DNA from: Acidimicrobiaceae bacterium
GTDB lineage: Bacteria; Actinomycetota; Acidimicrobiia; Acidimicrobiales; Bog-793
Direction: 5' to 3'
DNA: 40,025 bases
Assembly: GCA_027365385.1 (NCBI GenBank)
Contig: DAHXNN010000240.1
Coordinates: 1 to 40,025, forward strand
The notes under the pieces are model-generated. The model saw nothing but the letters and a program-made list of their open reading frames with translations. It ran no database searches and was not told the DNA's origin. Positions 1 through 8,387 of this stretch are shown piece by piece. Position numbers and translations under genes: made by a program. Each line of letters starts with the position of its first letter. Position 1 is the first letter of the stretch.

Positions 1-1
1 G

Positions 2-583
2 ACCGATGCGATCAGGTTCGCGAATCTCGCTCCGCTCGGGTCCCCACCCGGGGCCGGCATGAACGCTATGGCACGCAGCTTCGAGGGTCTCACGACGTGG
101 GACGACCTCGCCTGGATCCGAGACGCGTGGAAGGGTCCGCTTGCGGTGAAGGGGATCCTCGCGCCCGGGGACGCGGTGCGCGCAGCGGGCATCGGAGCCG
201 ACGCGGTCGTTGTGTCCAACCACGGCGGTCGCCAGCTCGACCACGTCCCCGCTGCCATCGACGCGCTACCGGGCGTCGTGGACGCCCTCGGTGGCGCAGC
301 GGAGGTCCTCTTCGACGGTGGGATCCGCCGCGGCACGGACATCTTGATGGCGCTCGCTCTCGGTGCGCGTGCGTGCCTCGTCGGCCGGGCACACGTCTAC
401 GGGCTCGCCGCGGCGGGCGAGGCGGGCGTCTCGACGGCGATCGAGATACTCGCCGCAGAGCTGCGCACGGCGATGGGGTTGTGCGGGGTGGCGCGGCTCA
501 CGGATCTCGACACGAGCTATGTCCGCCACCGCCGGGGCGAGTGTGGCACGGGTGGCGCGCTTGGCGAGGGCGTGCGTCGGTGA
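2..583 (+). CDS. FMN-dependent 2-hydroxy-acid dehydrogenase, C-terminal part (cut by window start)
   Basis: The frame is open from base 2, so the N-terminus lies outside the window. What remains is the C-terminal half of an FMN (S)-2-hydroxy-acid dehydrogenase/oxidase (lactate, glycolate, mandelate family), which oxidises a 2-hydroxy acid to the 2-oxo acid. The family signature SNHGGRQLD, carrying the catalytic His and substrate Arg, is visible. It is followed by LFDGGIRRGTDI and ALGARACLVGR, the FMN phosphate-binding strands at the end of the TIM barrel. Just upstream of the signature, AVKGI contains the conserved active-site Lys. The stop overlaps the next GTG start by 4 bp, so it belongs to an operon with a transporter and a ThDP enzyme. 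The exact substrate cannot be told. Confidence 0.9.
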   Translation, partial: TDAIRFANLAPLGSPPGAGMNAMARSFEGLTTWDDLAWIRDAWKGPLAVKGILAPGDAVRAAGIGADAVVVSNHGGRQLDHVPAAIDALPGVVDALGGAAEVLFDGGIRRGTDILMALALGARACLVGRAHVYGLAAAGEAGVSTAIEILAAELRTAMGLCGVARLTDLDTSYVRHRRGECGTGGALGEGVRR

Positions 584-1863
584 GCGACCTCGACGCCACG
601 CCGGCGCCCGGGCGGGAGCAGGCCGCCCCCGGTGCTCCGCCGGCATCCGCGCGTCTCCGGCCCCCGGCGCGGCGCCTGCTCGGGAGCGGTGGGCTCGTCA
701 ACGTCGGCCTCGCGACGTCAAACGTCTTCGTTTCGTTGTTCTTCTATGTCACGAGTGGCAGCATCGGGAAGATGGCCCTGTACGCGGTGGGACGCTACGC
801 CGGCCTCATCTGCATGTCGATGCTCGTCATGCACCATTTTCCCGACACCCCGCCGCGCCGGCTGTTCCGGGTGGGCCTCACTCTGACGGCGTCGTTCTTC
901 TGCTTGCTCATACTGCTCGGCCACCGGGCGAGCCCTCTGGCCTTGCCGCTCGGACTCTTCAACGGGGCGGCCGCCGGGACGTACTGGTTCGGGAACAACA
1001 CATTGGTCTACGACGTCCTGCGTCCCGGGGAGCGAGGCCGCTACTACGGTCTGAGCTTCGCGATCGTGAGCGTGCTCAATGTCGTCATGCCGCTCACCGC
1101 TGGCTTCGTCATCGCGCGCGTCGGTGGCGAGCGTGGGTACGCGACCGTCTTCTCCATAGCCCTCGTCTGCTACGTCGCCGCGTTCCTCGCGGCCCGCGGG
1201 CTAGGTGGCGTCCGTGGCGTCGGGGGAGTCTCCGTCCGCCGCGCGCTTGCGTTTCCGCTCGCTCGGGCCGGATGGGGCCGGATGTGGGTCGCGCTCGCGT
1301 TGCGTGGCTACAAGCAGGCAGCGGGGAGCATCGGGCTGATCGTGCTCGTGGCAGCGGCGACGCACAGCTCCGAGGCGCAGGGCGAGTTCGCAGCGGTTGC
1401 GTCTCTCGCGGGGGTCGGGACGTCGATCGTCGCGGGGCGGGTGGCGCCGGAGCGGCGCGCCGTGGCGATGTGGACGGGTGCTCTCGGGTTCCTCGCGGCG
1501 ACAGTCCTCTTGTTCCTGCGTGCCGACCTGGCGATGCTTCTCGTCTACGGTCTCGTCAGTGGGTTCATCTACCCTGGCCTTATGGTCCCGCTGTCGAGCA
1601 TCGTCCTCGAGGCGATCGACGGTGATCCCGAGGGCCGCGAGCACCGTGGTGGCTACATCTTGTCCCGAGAGATAGCAGCGAACGTCGGGCGGCTCCTCGC
1701 AGTCGGTCTCCTTTTCGTCCTTCTGGAGGTGCTGCCGGCCACCCACGCCGTGTTGGGCGTCCTCGCGACCGCAGCGTGCTTCCAGCTCGTCGTGGCGCAT
1801 CTCGGAGCGACCGCAGACGCGCACGTCTCGCGCGGAGCGGTGCTTCGCTCGGCGTCCTCGTGA
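580..1863 (+). CDS. MFS-type transporter, 12 TM
   Basis: A 427-residue integral membrane protein. I count 12 hydrophobic segments in two blocks of six, separated by a short Arg/Gly-rich cytoplasmic stretch near residue 210, which is the layout of a major facilitator. I chose the GTG at 580 because it overlaps the preceding stop (GTGA) and the hydrophilic N-terminus before TM1 is only about 35 residues. The open frame continues far upstream, but that part is a shadow of the dehydrogenase gene. Loop residues such as YWFGNNTLVYDV after TM4 are distinctive but I cannot assign a substrate. Lying between a hydroxy-acid dehydrogenase and a hydrolase, it probably moves an organic acid or sugar derivative. 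This is inference. Confidence 0.82.
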   Translation: MSDLDATPAPGREQAAPGAPPASARLRPPARRLLGSGGLVNVGLATSNVFVSLFFYVTSGSIGKMALYAVGRYAGLICMSMLVMHHFPDTPPRRLFRVGLTLTASFFCLLILLGHRASPLALPLGLFNGAAAGTYWFGNNTLVYDVLRPGERGRYYGLSFAIVSVLNVVMPLTAGFVIARVGGERGYATVFSIALVCYVAAFLAARGLGGVRGVGGVSVRRALAFPLARAGWGRMWVALALRGYKQAAGSIGLIVLVAAATHSSEAQGEFAAVASLAGVGTSIVAGRVAPERRAVAMWTGALGFLAATVLLFLRADLAMLLVYGLVSGFIYPGLMVPLSSIVLEAIDGDPEGREHRGGYILSREIAANVGRLLAVGLLFVLLEVLPATHAVLGVLATAACFQLVVAHLGATADAHVSRGAVLRSASS

Positions 1864-3002
1864 CCGGCGCGCGCTGCACGGATAGCGCCGTGTCCTACGA
1901 GGACCTCGGTCCCTACAGCGACTGGGTCGACCGGGTGCGACGCGACGAGAGCCGGCGGCCCGGCTGGATGGACGCGACGCTCCGGCGACCCGAGGAGCTC
2001 CGCGCCCTCGCCTGCGACATCCTCGGTCCCGCGGATGGCGAGGCGCGACCACGCGGTGTGCGGGTGGAGGCGTCGTGGCGCGACGACGAGGCGGGGGTCT
2101 CCGGCGAGCTGGTCACCTGGGACGTCGGGTACGGACCGCGCACGGAGGCCTACGTCCTCCGGCCAAGCAGCGGCGACGGACCCTGGCCAGGTGTCGTTGC
2201 GCTCCACTGCCACGGAGGGTTCACCTACTACGGCAAGGAGAAGATCGCAGACGGTCCCGCCGGCCACGACCCCGTCCTCGACCCCGTCCGTCACGAGCTC
2301 TACGGTGGCCGCGCCTATGCGAACGCGCTGGCGCGCCAGGGTGTCGTCGTGCTCGTCCACGACGTCTTCACCTGGGGGAGCCGGCGGTTCGTGCTTGCCG
2401 ACTCGCGCGCAGACTCGGCTCACGCAGACGAGGTCGCGCGCTACAACGCCGCCGCGTCTGTCCACGAGCACGTCGTCGAGAAGTACTGCCGGCTTCTCGG
2501 CACGACGTTCGCCGCTGTCGTCGCGCACGAGGACCGGGCGGCGCTCGCGTACCTCGGCTCCCGGCCGGACGTCGCCACCGGGCGCATCGGCTGCGTCGGC
2601 CTCTCTGGCGGTGGGATCCGCGCAGCAATGCTGCAGGCGACGAGCGACGTCGCCGCGACCGTCGTGGTGGCGATGATGTCGACCTACGAGGGCATGCTCG
2701 ACCGGCACGTCGCGAGCCATACGTGGATGCTGTACCCCGAGCGCTGGCCGACTTACGGCGACTGGCCGGACCTCGTCGCCTGCCGGCCCAGCTCGCCGCT
2801 CCTCGTGCAGTACCAGCGCGGTGACCGGCTCTTTTCCGCAGAAGGGATGGACGAAGCGCACCGCATGATCGCGGCTGTCTACGCCAGCGCTGGCAACGCG
2901 TCGGGCTACGAGGCGCAGCACTACGACGGCCCGCACTGCTTCGACGTCGCGATGCAGGAGGCCGCGTTCGCGTGGCTCCGTGCTGCTCTCGACCGGGCCT
3001 GA
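1860..3002 (+). CDS. Alpha/beta hydrolase (dienelactone hydrolase / acetyl-xylan-esterase-like)
   Basis: A 380-residue alpha/beta hydrolase. The nucleophile elbow GLSGGG places Ser249. Asp322 in YQRGD and His359 in YDGPHCFD complete a plausible triad with normal spacing. The strand HCHGGF near residue 120 supplies the oxyanion region. No signal peptide is seen, so it should be cytoplasmic. I took the GTG at 1860, which overlaps the MFS stop by 4 bp; a GTG at 1890 is the alternative. The length and the long N-terminal part before the HCHGG strand fit the large esterase branch (Abhydrolase_7-like) better than small dienelactone hydrolases. In this operon it probably opens an ester or lactone of the transported compound, which is inference. 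Confidence 0.8.
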   Translation: MTGARCTDSAVSYEDLGPYSDWVDRVRRDESRRPGWMDATLRRPEELRALACDILGPADGEARPRGVRVEASWRDDEAGVSGELVTWDVGYGPRTEAYVLRPSSGDGPWPGVVALHCHGGFTYYGKEKIADGPAGHDPVLDPVRHELYGGRAYANALARQGVVVLVHDVFTWGSRRFVLADSRADSAHADEVARYNAAASVHEHVVEKYCRLLGTTFAAVVAHEDRAALAYLGSRPDVATGRIGCVGLSGGGIRAAMLQATSDVAATVVVAMMSTYEGMLDRHVASHTWMLYPERWPTYGDWPDLVACRPSSPLLVQYQRGDRLFSAEGMDEAHRMIAAVYASAGNASGYEAQHYDGPHCFDVAMQEAAFAWLRAALDRA

Positions 3003-3012
3003 GGTGACCTCG

Positions 3013-4830
3013 ATGCGACTGACTGCCGGCCAGGTCATCGTGGACACCTTGGCGGAGCTCGGTGCTCGGCACTACTACACGGTTCCCGGCGAGAGCTTCC
3101 TCGACGTGCTCGAGGCGACGAGGAGCAACCCCTCGACGACGCTCGTGTCGACGCGTCACGAGTCCGGCGCGGCGTTCATGGCCGACGCGGATGCGAAGCT
3201 CACCGGCATACCCGCCGTGGCGGTGGCGACGCGCGCGCCTGGCGCGGCGAACCTCGCGATCGGCGTGCACACGGCATTCCACGACTCGACGCCGATGGTC
3301 GTCCTCCTCGGTCAGGTCGACTCCCACCTCTACGGGGCTGGGCTCGCCTTCCAGGAGATCGACCTCGCAGCGTTCTACCGCCCGATCACGAAATGGAGCG
3401 CCACGTTGTCCCGGTCCGGCGACGTCGCCGATCTCGCGTGCCGAGCCTTCGCCGCAGCGACGACCGGACGCCCCGGGCCCGTCCTGGTCGTGCTGCCGAG
3501 TGACGTCCTCGCCGAAGAGGTGGACTCGGGCGGTCGCTTTGCGAGCGGAGGGCTCGAGGCTGCCGGCGCGGTCGACACGGGCACGGTACCTCCCGAGTCG
3601 CCCGGTGCTGCGAGGCAGCCCGCCCCGGACGTCGTCGCCCGCCTGCGCGGTCTCCTCGAGAGCGCAGCCGCGCCTGTCATGGTCGTCGGCGGGCGCACCT
3701 CCGGGTTGTCGCCTGAGCTCGTCGCGCTAGCCGAGCGGTACGGGATCGGCGTATACAGCGCATTCCGGCGACAGGACCATTTCCCGAACGATCACCCGGC
3801 CTACCTCGGCCACCTGACTCTCGCTCCCGCGCAGGAGACCGTCGTCGCACTTCGCTCGGCGGACCTCGTCGTCGCTCTCGGCTGCCGGCTCGGCGAGGTG
3901 ACGACGCAGCGCTTCTCGTTGCCGTCCGACCGGTCGTACCTTGTCCACGTCGACCCCGACGCGGGTGGCGCTGCGGCCGTAGACCCTACGAGCACGCCGG
4001 GACACGTCAGGCCGGGTCGTGAGCCGGACCTGGCGATCCCGGCCGACGTCGGCGCCGTCGTCGCATCGCTGCTCGCGGGTCGCGTGGCTCCACTCGGGTC
4101 CGATCGATGGGCGGGTGCTCACCGGGCCTATGTCGAGGACTCGACGCTCCCCGCCGGGCGCGCCGGCACGCCGCTCGACCCGACCTCTGTCGTGGAGGTG
4201 ATGACCGAGGTCGTCCCCGCGGACGCGATCGTGACGAACGACGCCGGCAACTTCTCGATCGCCCTCCACAGGTTCTGGCGTTTCCGCTTCCCGCACACCC
4301 AGCTCGCGCCGACGAGCGGCGCGATGGGGTACGCGGTGCCCGCGGCGGTCGCCGCCGGTCTCGTCCGTCCGAGCCAGCTCGCAGTCGCGGTGGTGGGCGA
4401 CGGGGGCTATCTCATGACGGGACAGGAGGTCGAGACGGCTGTGCGCTACGGGGCGAAGGTCGTCGCGCTGGTAGTCCGCAACGGTCTCTACGGCACCATC
4501 GCCATGCACCAGGCGCGCACGTTCGGCACCACGTGGGGCGTCGACATCGGTCCTGTCGACATTGCCGCGCACGCGCGGAGCCTCGGGGCGGCTGGCTTCA
4601 CGGCGACAGATCCTGCGTCGCTTCGCGAGGCGCTCGTCTCCGCTGTCGGCGCGCCGGGTCCTGCGGTCGTCGACGTCGTCGTCGACCCGGACGCGATCAC
4701 GCCGACGGCTTCGCTCGCGGCGCTCGCGTCCGAGTCACGGGGACGCAGCCCGCACGGCGGGACCGAGGGACCTATCGGCACACGACGGGCCCGCGTAGGG
4801 CGGGCCCGCACCGGACAGGGAGGAACGTGA
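3013..4830 (+). CDS. Thiamine-diphosphate-dependent enzyme (acetolactate synthase / decarboxylase family)
   Basis: A 605-residue ThDP enzyme with the usual three domains. The catalytic Glu that activates the cofactor is Glu50 in TRHESG. The cofactor motif runs from GDG at 462-464 to Asn490 in VVRNG, the usual GDG-X(n)-N spacing. A full SD (GAGGTGA, 3001-3007) sits six bases before the ATG at 3013, which is why I prefer it over the upstream in-frame ATG at 2980. It could be an acetolactate-synthase-like carboligase or a 2-oxo-acid decarboxylase; the family cannot be split by eye. Preceded by a 2-hydroxy-acid dehydrogenase and followed one base later by an aldo-keto reductase, a route hydroxy acid to oxo acid to aldehyde to alcohol is a reasonable guess. 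The C-terminal 30 residues are Arg/Gly-rich and look unstructured. Confidence 0.87.
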   Translation: MRLTAGQVIVDTLAELGARHYYTVPGESFLDVLEATRSNPSTTLVSTRHESGAAFMADADAKLTGIPAVAVATRAPGAANLAIGVHTAFHDSTPMVVLLGQVDSHLYGAGLAFQEIDLAAFYRPITKWSATLSRSGDVADLACRAFAAATTGRPGPVLVVLPSDVLAEEVDSGGRFASGGLEAAGAVDTGTVPPESPGAARQPAPDVVARLRGLLESAAAPVMVVGGRTSGLSPELVALAERYGIGVYSAFRRQDHFPNDHPAYLGHLTLAPAQETVVALRSADLVVALGCRLGEVTTQRFSLPSDRSYLVHVDPDAGGAAAVDPTSTPGHVRPGREPDLAIPADVGAVVASLLAGRVAPLGSDRWAGAHRAYVEDSTLPAGRAGTPLDPTSVVEVMTEVVPADAIVTNDAGNFSIALHRFWRFRFPHTQLAPTSGAMGYAVPAAVAAGLVRPSQLAVAVVGDGGYLMTGQEVETAVRYGAKVVALVVRNGLYGTIAMHQARTFGTTWGVDIGPVDIAAHARSLGAAGFTATDPASLREALVSAVGAPGPAVVDVVVDPDAITPTASLAALASESRGRSPHGGTEGPIGTRRARVGRARTGQGGT

Positions 4831-4831
4831 C

Positions 4832-5827
4832 ATGGAGTACCGACAGCTCGGGCGAACCGGTGTGCAGGTGAGCGAGCTCTGCCTCGGCGCCATGATGTTC
4901 GGTGGCCCGACCGACGAGGCAGCGTCAATACCGATCATCGATGCCGCGCTCGACGCCGGGGTCAACTTCGTCGACACAGCCAACGTCTACAGCCGAGGGC
5001 GTAGCGAGGAGGTCGTGGGCGCGGCCCTCGGAGCGAACGCAAAGCGCGATCGGGTCGTGCTCGCGAGCAAGGTCCACGGGCGCATGGACGACGACGACCC
5101 GAATGCCGCTGGCAACAGTCGCCGGCACATCGCTGCGCAGTGCGAGGCATCGCTGCGCCGGCTCGGCACCGACTGGATCGACCTCTACCAGATACACCGC
5201 CCGAGCCCAGCCGTGCCGATCGACGAGACGTTGCGTGCGCTCGACGACCTCGTCCACGCGGGGAAGATCCGCTACATCGGCTTCTCGACGTTCGCCGCGT
5301 GGCAGATCGTAGAGTCCCTCTACGTCGCGAAGGAGCTCGGCTGCAACCGCGTCGTCTGCGAGCAACCGCCCTACCATCTCCTCGACCGCCGCATCGAGAG
5401 GGAGCTCGTCCCGGTCGCGCAGACCTACGGTCTCGCGCTCATCCCGTGGTCGCCGCTCGCGAGCGGCTTCCTCACGGGCAAGTACCGGCGCGGTGAGCAG
5501 AATCCGGACGACTCCCGTCTCGCTCGCCAGCAGGGTGGGACCCGCGAGTACGGTGAAGCCGCCTTCGCAGTGCTGGACGTCGTCGAGGCGATCGCCACGG
5601 AGAAGGGTTGCACGCCATCGCAGCTCGCCGTCGCGTGGTGCGCGGCGCAGCCTGCGGTCACGAGCCCGATCATCGGCCCGCGCACGATGGCCCAGCTCGA
5701 GGACAATCTCGGCTCGATAGCGGTGGAGATCACGGGAGAGGACAGCGCCCGTCTCGACGCCGTCTCGCCACCGGGTGGGTCGATCGTCGACTACTACCAG
5801 GCGGACTTCGGACCGTCGGCCCGCTGA
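4832..5827 (+). CDS. Aldo/keto reductase
   Basis: A 331-residue NADP(H)-type aldo-keto reductase. The tetrad is complete: Asp48 and Tyr53 in FVDTANVY, Lys80 in LASK, His122 in YQIHRP. The C-terminal IIGPRTMAQL segment is the cofactor-phosphate-binding region. The N-terminal MEYRQLGRTGVQVSELCLG is typical of the IolS/YajO-like AKR branch that acts on sugars and aldehydes. An AGGGAGGA SD ends eight bases before the ATG, and only one base separates it from the ThDP gene. It is the last gene of the 1-5827 operon. A second enzyme of the same branch lies at 20397. Confidence 0.9.
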   Translation: MEYRQLGRTGVQVSELCLGAMMFGGPTDEAASIPIIDAALDAGVNFVDTANVYSRGRSEEVVGAALGANAKRDRVVLASKVHGRMDDDDPNAAGNSRRHIAAQCEASLRRLGTDWIDLYQIHRPSPAVPIDETLRALDDLVHAGKIRYIGFSTFAAWQIVESLYVAKELGCNRVVCEQPPYHLLDRRIERELVPVAQTYGLALIPWSPLASGFLTGKYRRGEQNPDDSRLARQQGGTREYGEAAFAVLDVVEAIATEKGCTPSQLAVAWCAAQPAVTSPIIGPRTMAQLEDNLGSIAVEITGEDSARLDAVSPPGGSIVDYYQADFGPSAR

Positions 5828-5861
5828 CGGGCGCCGGGACGCCCTCGCCGGCGGTGCTGAT

Positions 5862-5877
5862 CCCCCGCCTGCGGGGG
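5862..5877. terminator. GC stem-loop between convergent genes
   Basis: CCCCCG-CCTG-CGGGGG forms a six-pair all-GC hairpin with a four-base loop, placed between the aldo-keto reductase stop (5827) and the convergent D-tartrate dehydratase stop (5882). No T-run follows on either strand, which is common for high-GC actinobacteria, so I call it a possible bidirectional terminator. Confidence 0.4.
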
Positions 5878-5881
5878 CGTC

Positions 5882-7048
5882 CTATCGGTGCAGCGCGCGC
5901 AGCGCCGAGTAGAGAGCGGCCTTTTCCTCGAGCCCGATGCCCGGAGACGTCGGGAGAGCGAGTCGTCCCTTCTCGACGACCGCTCCGTCGGAGAAGCCTC
6001 CGGCTGGGTAGAACTCGCCGGGATAGGACTCGTTGCCGCCGAGCTTCAGCGCAGCCGCGACATGCAGGGCGAACTGGTGGCCGCCGTGGGGGATGCACGA
6101 GCGCCTCGACCAACCGTGCGCATCGAGCATCGCGAGGGTCCGCAGGTACTCGACGAGCCCGTAGCTGAGTGCCGGGTCGAACTGCAGGATGTCCCGGTCC
6201 GGTCGGACCCCGCCGTAGCGGACGAGGTTCCTCGCGTCCTGCGACGAGAACAAGTTCTCGCCCGTCGCGATCGGACCCTCGTAGGCCGAGGTGACGAGCG
6301 AATGGGTGAGGTAGTCGAGCGGGTCGGAGGGCTCCTCGTACCAGGCGAGCCCGTAAGGCTCGAGAGCCCGGGCGTACGCGAGGGCGGTCTCGAGGTCGAA
6401 CCGGCCGTTCGCGTCGACCGCGAGGCTCTCGCCTGAGCCGACCACTGCGAGGGCCGCCTCCACGCGCGCGAGGTCGTCGGCGAGCTCGGCGCCACCGATC
6501 TTCATCTTCACCCGCGTGTAGCCCGCGTCGAGGAAGCCACGCATCTCGTCCTCGAGGCCCCCGATCCCCTTGCCCGGCTCGTAGTAGCCGCCCGCCGCGT
6601 AGACGGCGACGTCGCCGTCGGGGGCCCCGTCGCCGTAGCGCTCAGAGAGCCATTGCCACAAGGGCATGCCGGCGATCTTCGCGACGAGGTCGAAGAGTGC
6701 CATGTCGACCGCGCCGACGGCGACCGACCGCTCGCCGTGACCGCCGGGCTTCTCGTTGGCCATCATCGCCGCCCATGTACGCGAGGGGTCGAGGCTCTCG
6801 CCGTCGTCGGCGAGCAGGTCACCAGGCGGGGCGGCGAGCAGGCGCGGTACGAGCCGGCGCCGGATGATGTCACCCTGGCTGTACCGACCGTTCGAGTTGA
6901 AGCCGTAGCCGACCACCGGCCTACCCTCGCGCACGACGTCGGAGACGACGGCGACGATCGAGCAGTCCATGGTCGTGAAGTCGATCCAGGCGTTGCGGAT
7001 CGTGGAGCTGATCGGCAGACGCGCCTCGAAGATGTCGACGATTCGCAA
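5882..7048 (-). CDS. tarD: D-tartrate dehydratase (mandelate racemase/enolase superfamily)
   Basis: A 388-residue enolase-superfamily dehydratase that removes water from D-(-)-tartrate to give oxaloacetate. The residues line up, one position earlier, with the set I recall for the characterised Bradyrhizobium enzyme: Lys181 and Lys183 in VKMKIGG, metal ligands Asp212, Glu238 and Glu264, and His321 in IPHGGHQ. Long blocks such as GYGFNSNGRY and NEKPGGHGERS are specific to this subfamily. The start is a TTG at 7048: it gives MRIVDIFEAR, like the family N-terminus, and has GAGGAG (7056-7061 on the complementary strand) seven bases upstream. The ORF open to 7222 adds a non-homologous Arg-rich extension and should be discarded. 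It stands alone on its strand. Confidence 0.92.
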   Translation of the reverse strand: MRIVDIFEARLPISSTIRNAWIDFTTMDCSIVAVVSDVVREGRPVVGYGFNSNGRYSQGDIIRRRLVPRLLAAPPGDLLADDGESLDPSRTWAAMMANEKPGGHGERSVAVGAVDMALFDLVAKIAGMPLWQWLSERYGDGAPDGDVAVYAAGGYYEPGKGIGGLEDEMRGFLDAGYTRVKMKIGGAELADDLARVEAALAVVGSGESLAVDANGRFDLETALAYARALEPYGLAWYEEPSDPLDYLTHSLVTSAYEGPIATGENLFSSQDARNLVRYGGVRPDRDILQFDPALSYGLVEYLRTLAMLDAHGWSRRSCIPHGGHQFALHVAAALKLGGNESYPGEFYPAGGFSDGAVVEKGRLALPTSPGIGLEEKAALYSALRALHR

Positions 7049-7156
7049 TGCTCGGCTCCTCGCTTCGTTGGCGCTGCGCCGCGTGCCGCTACGAGGCGTC
7101 GACGCTACGGGTGCTCCGGTGAGACGACAGGAAGAAGCTACCAGTGGGAACGTGCC

Positions 7157-7246
7157 GCCCGCCCGCCCGCCCGCCCGGCGCGTTGGCGGGATCGCCCGGC
7201 GCCTGCCCGGCGCGTGCGACACTCGTGCGCGGGGTGCTTCGGCACC
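7157..7246 (+). promoter_or_regulatory. Repeat-rich leader between tarD and the lactonase gene, with UUCG hairpin
   Basis: This divergent gap (7049-7319) holds five tandem GCCC units (7157-7176). Three exact copies of GCCCGGCGC follow at 7173, 7194 and 7205, spaced 21 and 11 bp and thus on nearly the same DNA face. A perfect GGTGC-TTCG-GCACC hairpin (7233-7246) has the extra-stable UUCG loop, 73 bases before the lactonase start. No clear -35/-10 pair is visible. The arrangement suggests an operator array plus a leader RNA structure. Confidence 0.4.
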
Positions 7247-7319
7247 GTCAGGGCCCGAGCACCGCGACGCGGAGCCCTGGGCCAGTCGAGGTGAACGAGT
7301 CGGCGAGGAGAACCAGTAC

Positions 7320-8387
7320 GTGAGCCAGTCGGCGAGACATGTCTACGTGGCATCGAAGGGCACCCACGGCGACCGCGACGGCATACACCTGCTCGCGCGC
7401 GACGTCGCGAGTGGCTCTCTCGCTCTGGCCGGTGTCAGCGTGCCGAGCCCGGCGGCTTCGTTCCTCGCGCTCCACCCCGACGGAGCCCATCTCTACGCGA
7501 CGAGCGCGCTCGACGAGGGGGCGGTGGCAGCATTCCGGATCACGACTGGCGCCCGTCTCCATCCGCTCGGCGTCGTGGCCACTGGAGGATCGCGTCCGTG
7601 TCATCTCGCCGTGCACCCGTCCGGGCGCTTCCTCCTCACGGCACACTACGGGAGCGGTCATGTGGCGGTCCACCGCATCGGCCGCGACGGTGCTGTCGGC
7701 GAGCTCTGCGACCTGGTGCTCTCGAGCGGCCGCGGGCCGGTGCCCGGGCGCCAGGAGCACGCCCACGCGCACTTCGTCCTCGCGGAGCCTGCCGGGCACT
7801 ACGTCGTCGTCGCGGACCTCGGGACGGACTCGATCACGACGTACGAGATCGACGAGGTGACCGGCCGGCTCGGTGTGGTCGCGCGGGCGCAGGCGGAGCC
7901 GGGATCCGGGCCGCGCCACCTCGTCGCGCACCCGGAAGGGTTCCTCCTCGCGACCGGGGAGCTCGCCTCGAGGCTGCTCGTGTTCGACGTCGACGCTGAG
8001 ACCGGAGCGGCGCGCCAGCGGGGGAGCGTCCCGGCGACGGTCGCGGAGACGAGCGGCGAGAACGCTCCGTCGGAGCTCGCGCTCGGGCCGACCGGGCGGT
8101 ACTGCTACGTGGCGAACCGCGGTGCCGACTGTGTCAGCGTGTTCGAGCTGCGCGGCGGCCACCCGGTCCCCGTCGCCGACGTATCGACCCGGGGCAAGAC
8201 GCCGCGGCACCTCGCAGTCGTCGGCGGGTACCTCTACGTCGCGAACCAGGACTCCGCGACGATCGTGACCTTCGAGCTCGACAGCGGGACCGGGCTGCCA
8301 CGCGCGACCGGCAATGTCGTCGAGGTGGAGCGCCCCTACTGCATCCTGGCCACCCGAGCGACGGTCGGGGACGGCTCCCAGCGGTAG
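7320..8387 (+). CDS. Lactonase family protein (seven-bladed beta-propeller, YbhE/Pgl-like)
   Basis: A 355-residue beta-propeller of the 6-phosphogluconolactonase (YbhE) type, which hydrolyses sugar lactones. Blade repeats are visible as recurring LAVHPSGRFLL, LVAHPEGFLL and LALGPTGRYCYVANR strands. The conserved His-rich AHAHFVLAEPAG segment corresponds to the PHHA active-site block of the family. The GTG at 7320 has GAGGAG (7304-7309) ten bases upstream; the ORF extending to 6969 runs over the tarD start and is not real. No signal peptide is visible. Because the window also encodes uronate dehydrogenase, whose product is an aldarolactone, this enzyme may supply the lactone-opening step, though it is 20 kb from that gene. 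It abuts the MMPL gene directly. Confidence 0.85.
   Translation: MSQSARHVYVASKGTHGDRDGIHLLARDVASGSLALAGVSVPSPAASFLALHPDGAHLYATSALDEGAVAAFRITTGARLHPLGVVATGGSRPCHLAVHPSGRFLLTAHYGSGHVAVHRIGRDGAVGELCDLVLSSGRGPVPGRQEHAHAHFVLAEPAGHYVVVADLGTDSITTYEIDEVTGRLGVVARAQAEPGSGPRHLVAHPEGFLLATGELASRLLVFDVDAETGAARQRGSVPATVAETSGENAPSELALGPTGRYCYVANRGADCVSVFELRGGHPVPVADVSTRGKTPRHLAVVGGYLYVANQDSATIVTFELDSGTGLPRATGNVVEVERPYCILATRATVGDGSQR

Noticed and set aside
97-579. N-terminal extension of the MFS frame upstream of GTG 580
   Set aside because: It is Arg-rich, non-hydrophobic and antiphase to the clear FMN dehydrogenase gene; the 4-bp overlap start at 580 explains the gene better.
1201-3327. Long complementary-strand ORFs opposite the MFS, hydrolase and ThDP genes
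   Set aside because: Their translations are Arg/Ala/Pro-rich with no motifs and mirror the real genes; typical GC-rich shadow frames.
7157-7176. Coding Pro/Ala-Arg repeat in the GCCC tract
   Set aside because: The tract lies between the TTG start of tarD and the lactonase start; the frames crossing it lack SD and homology.
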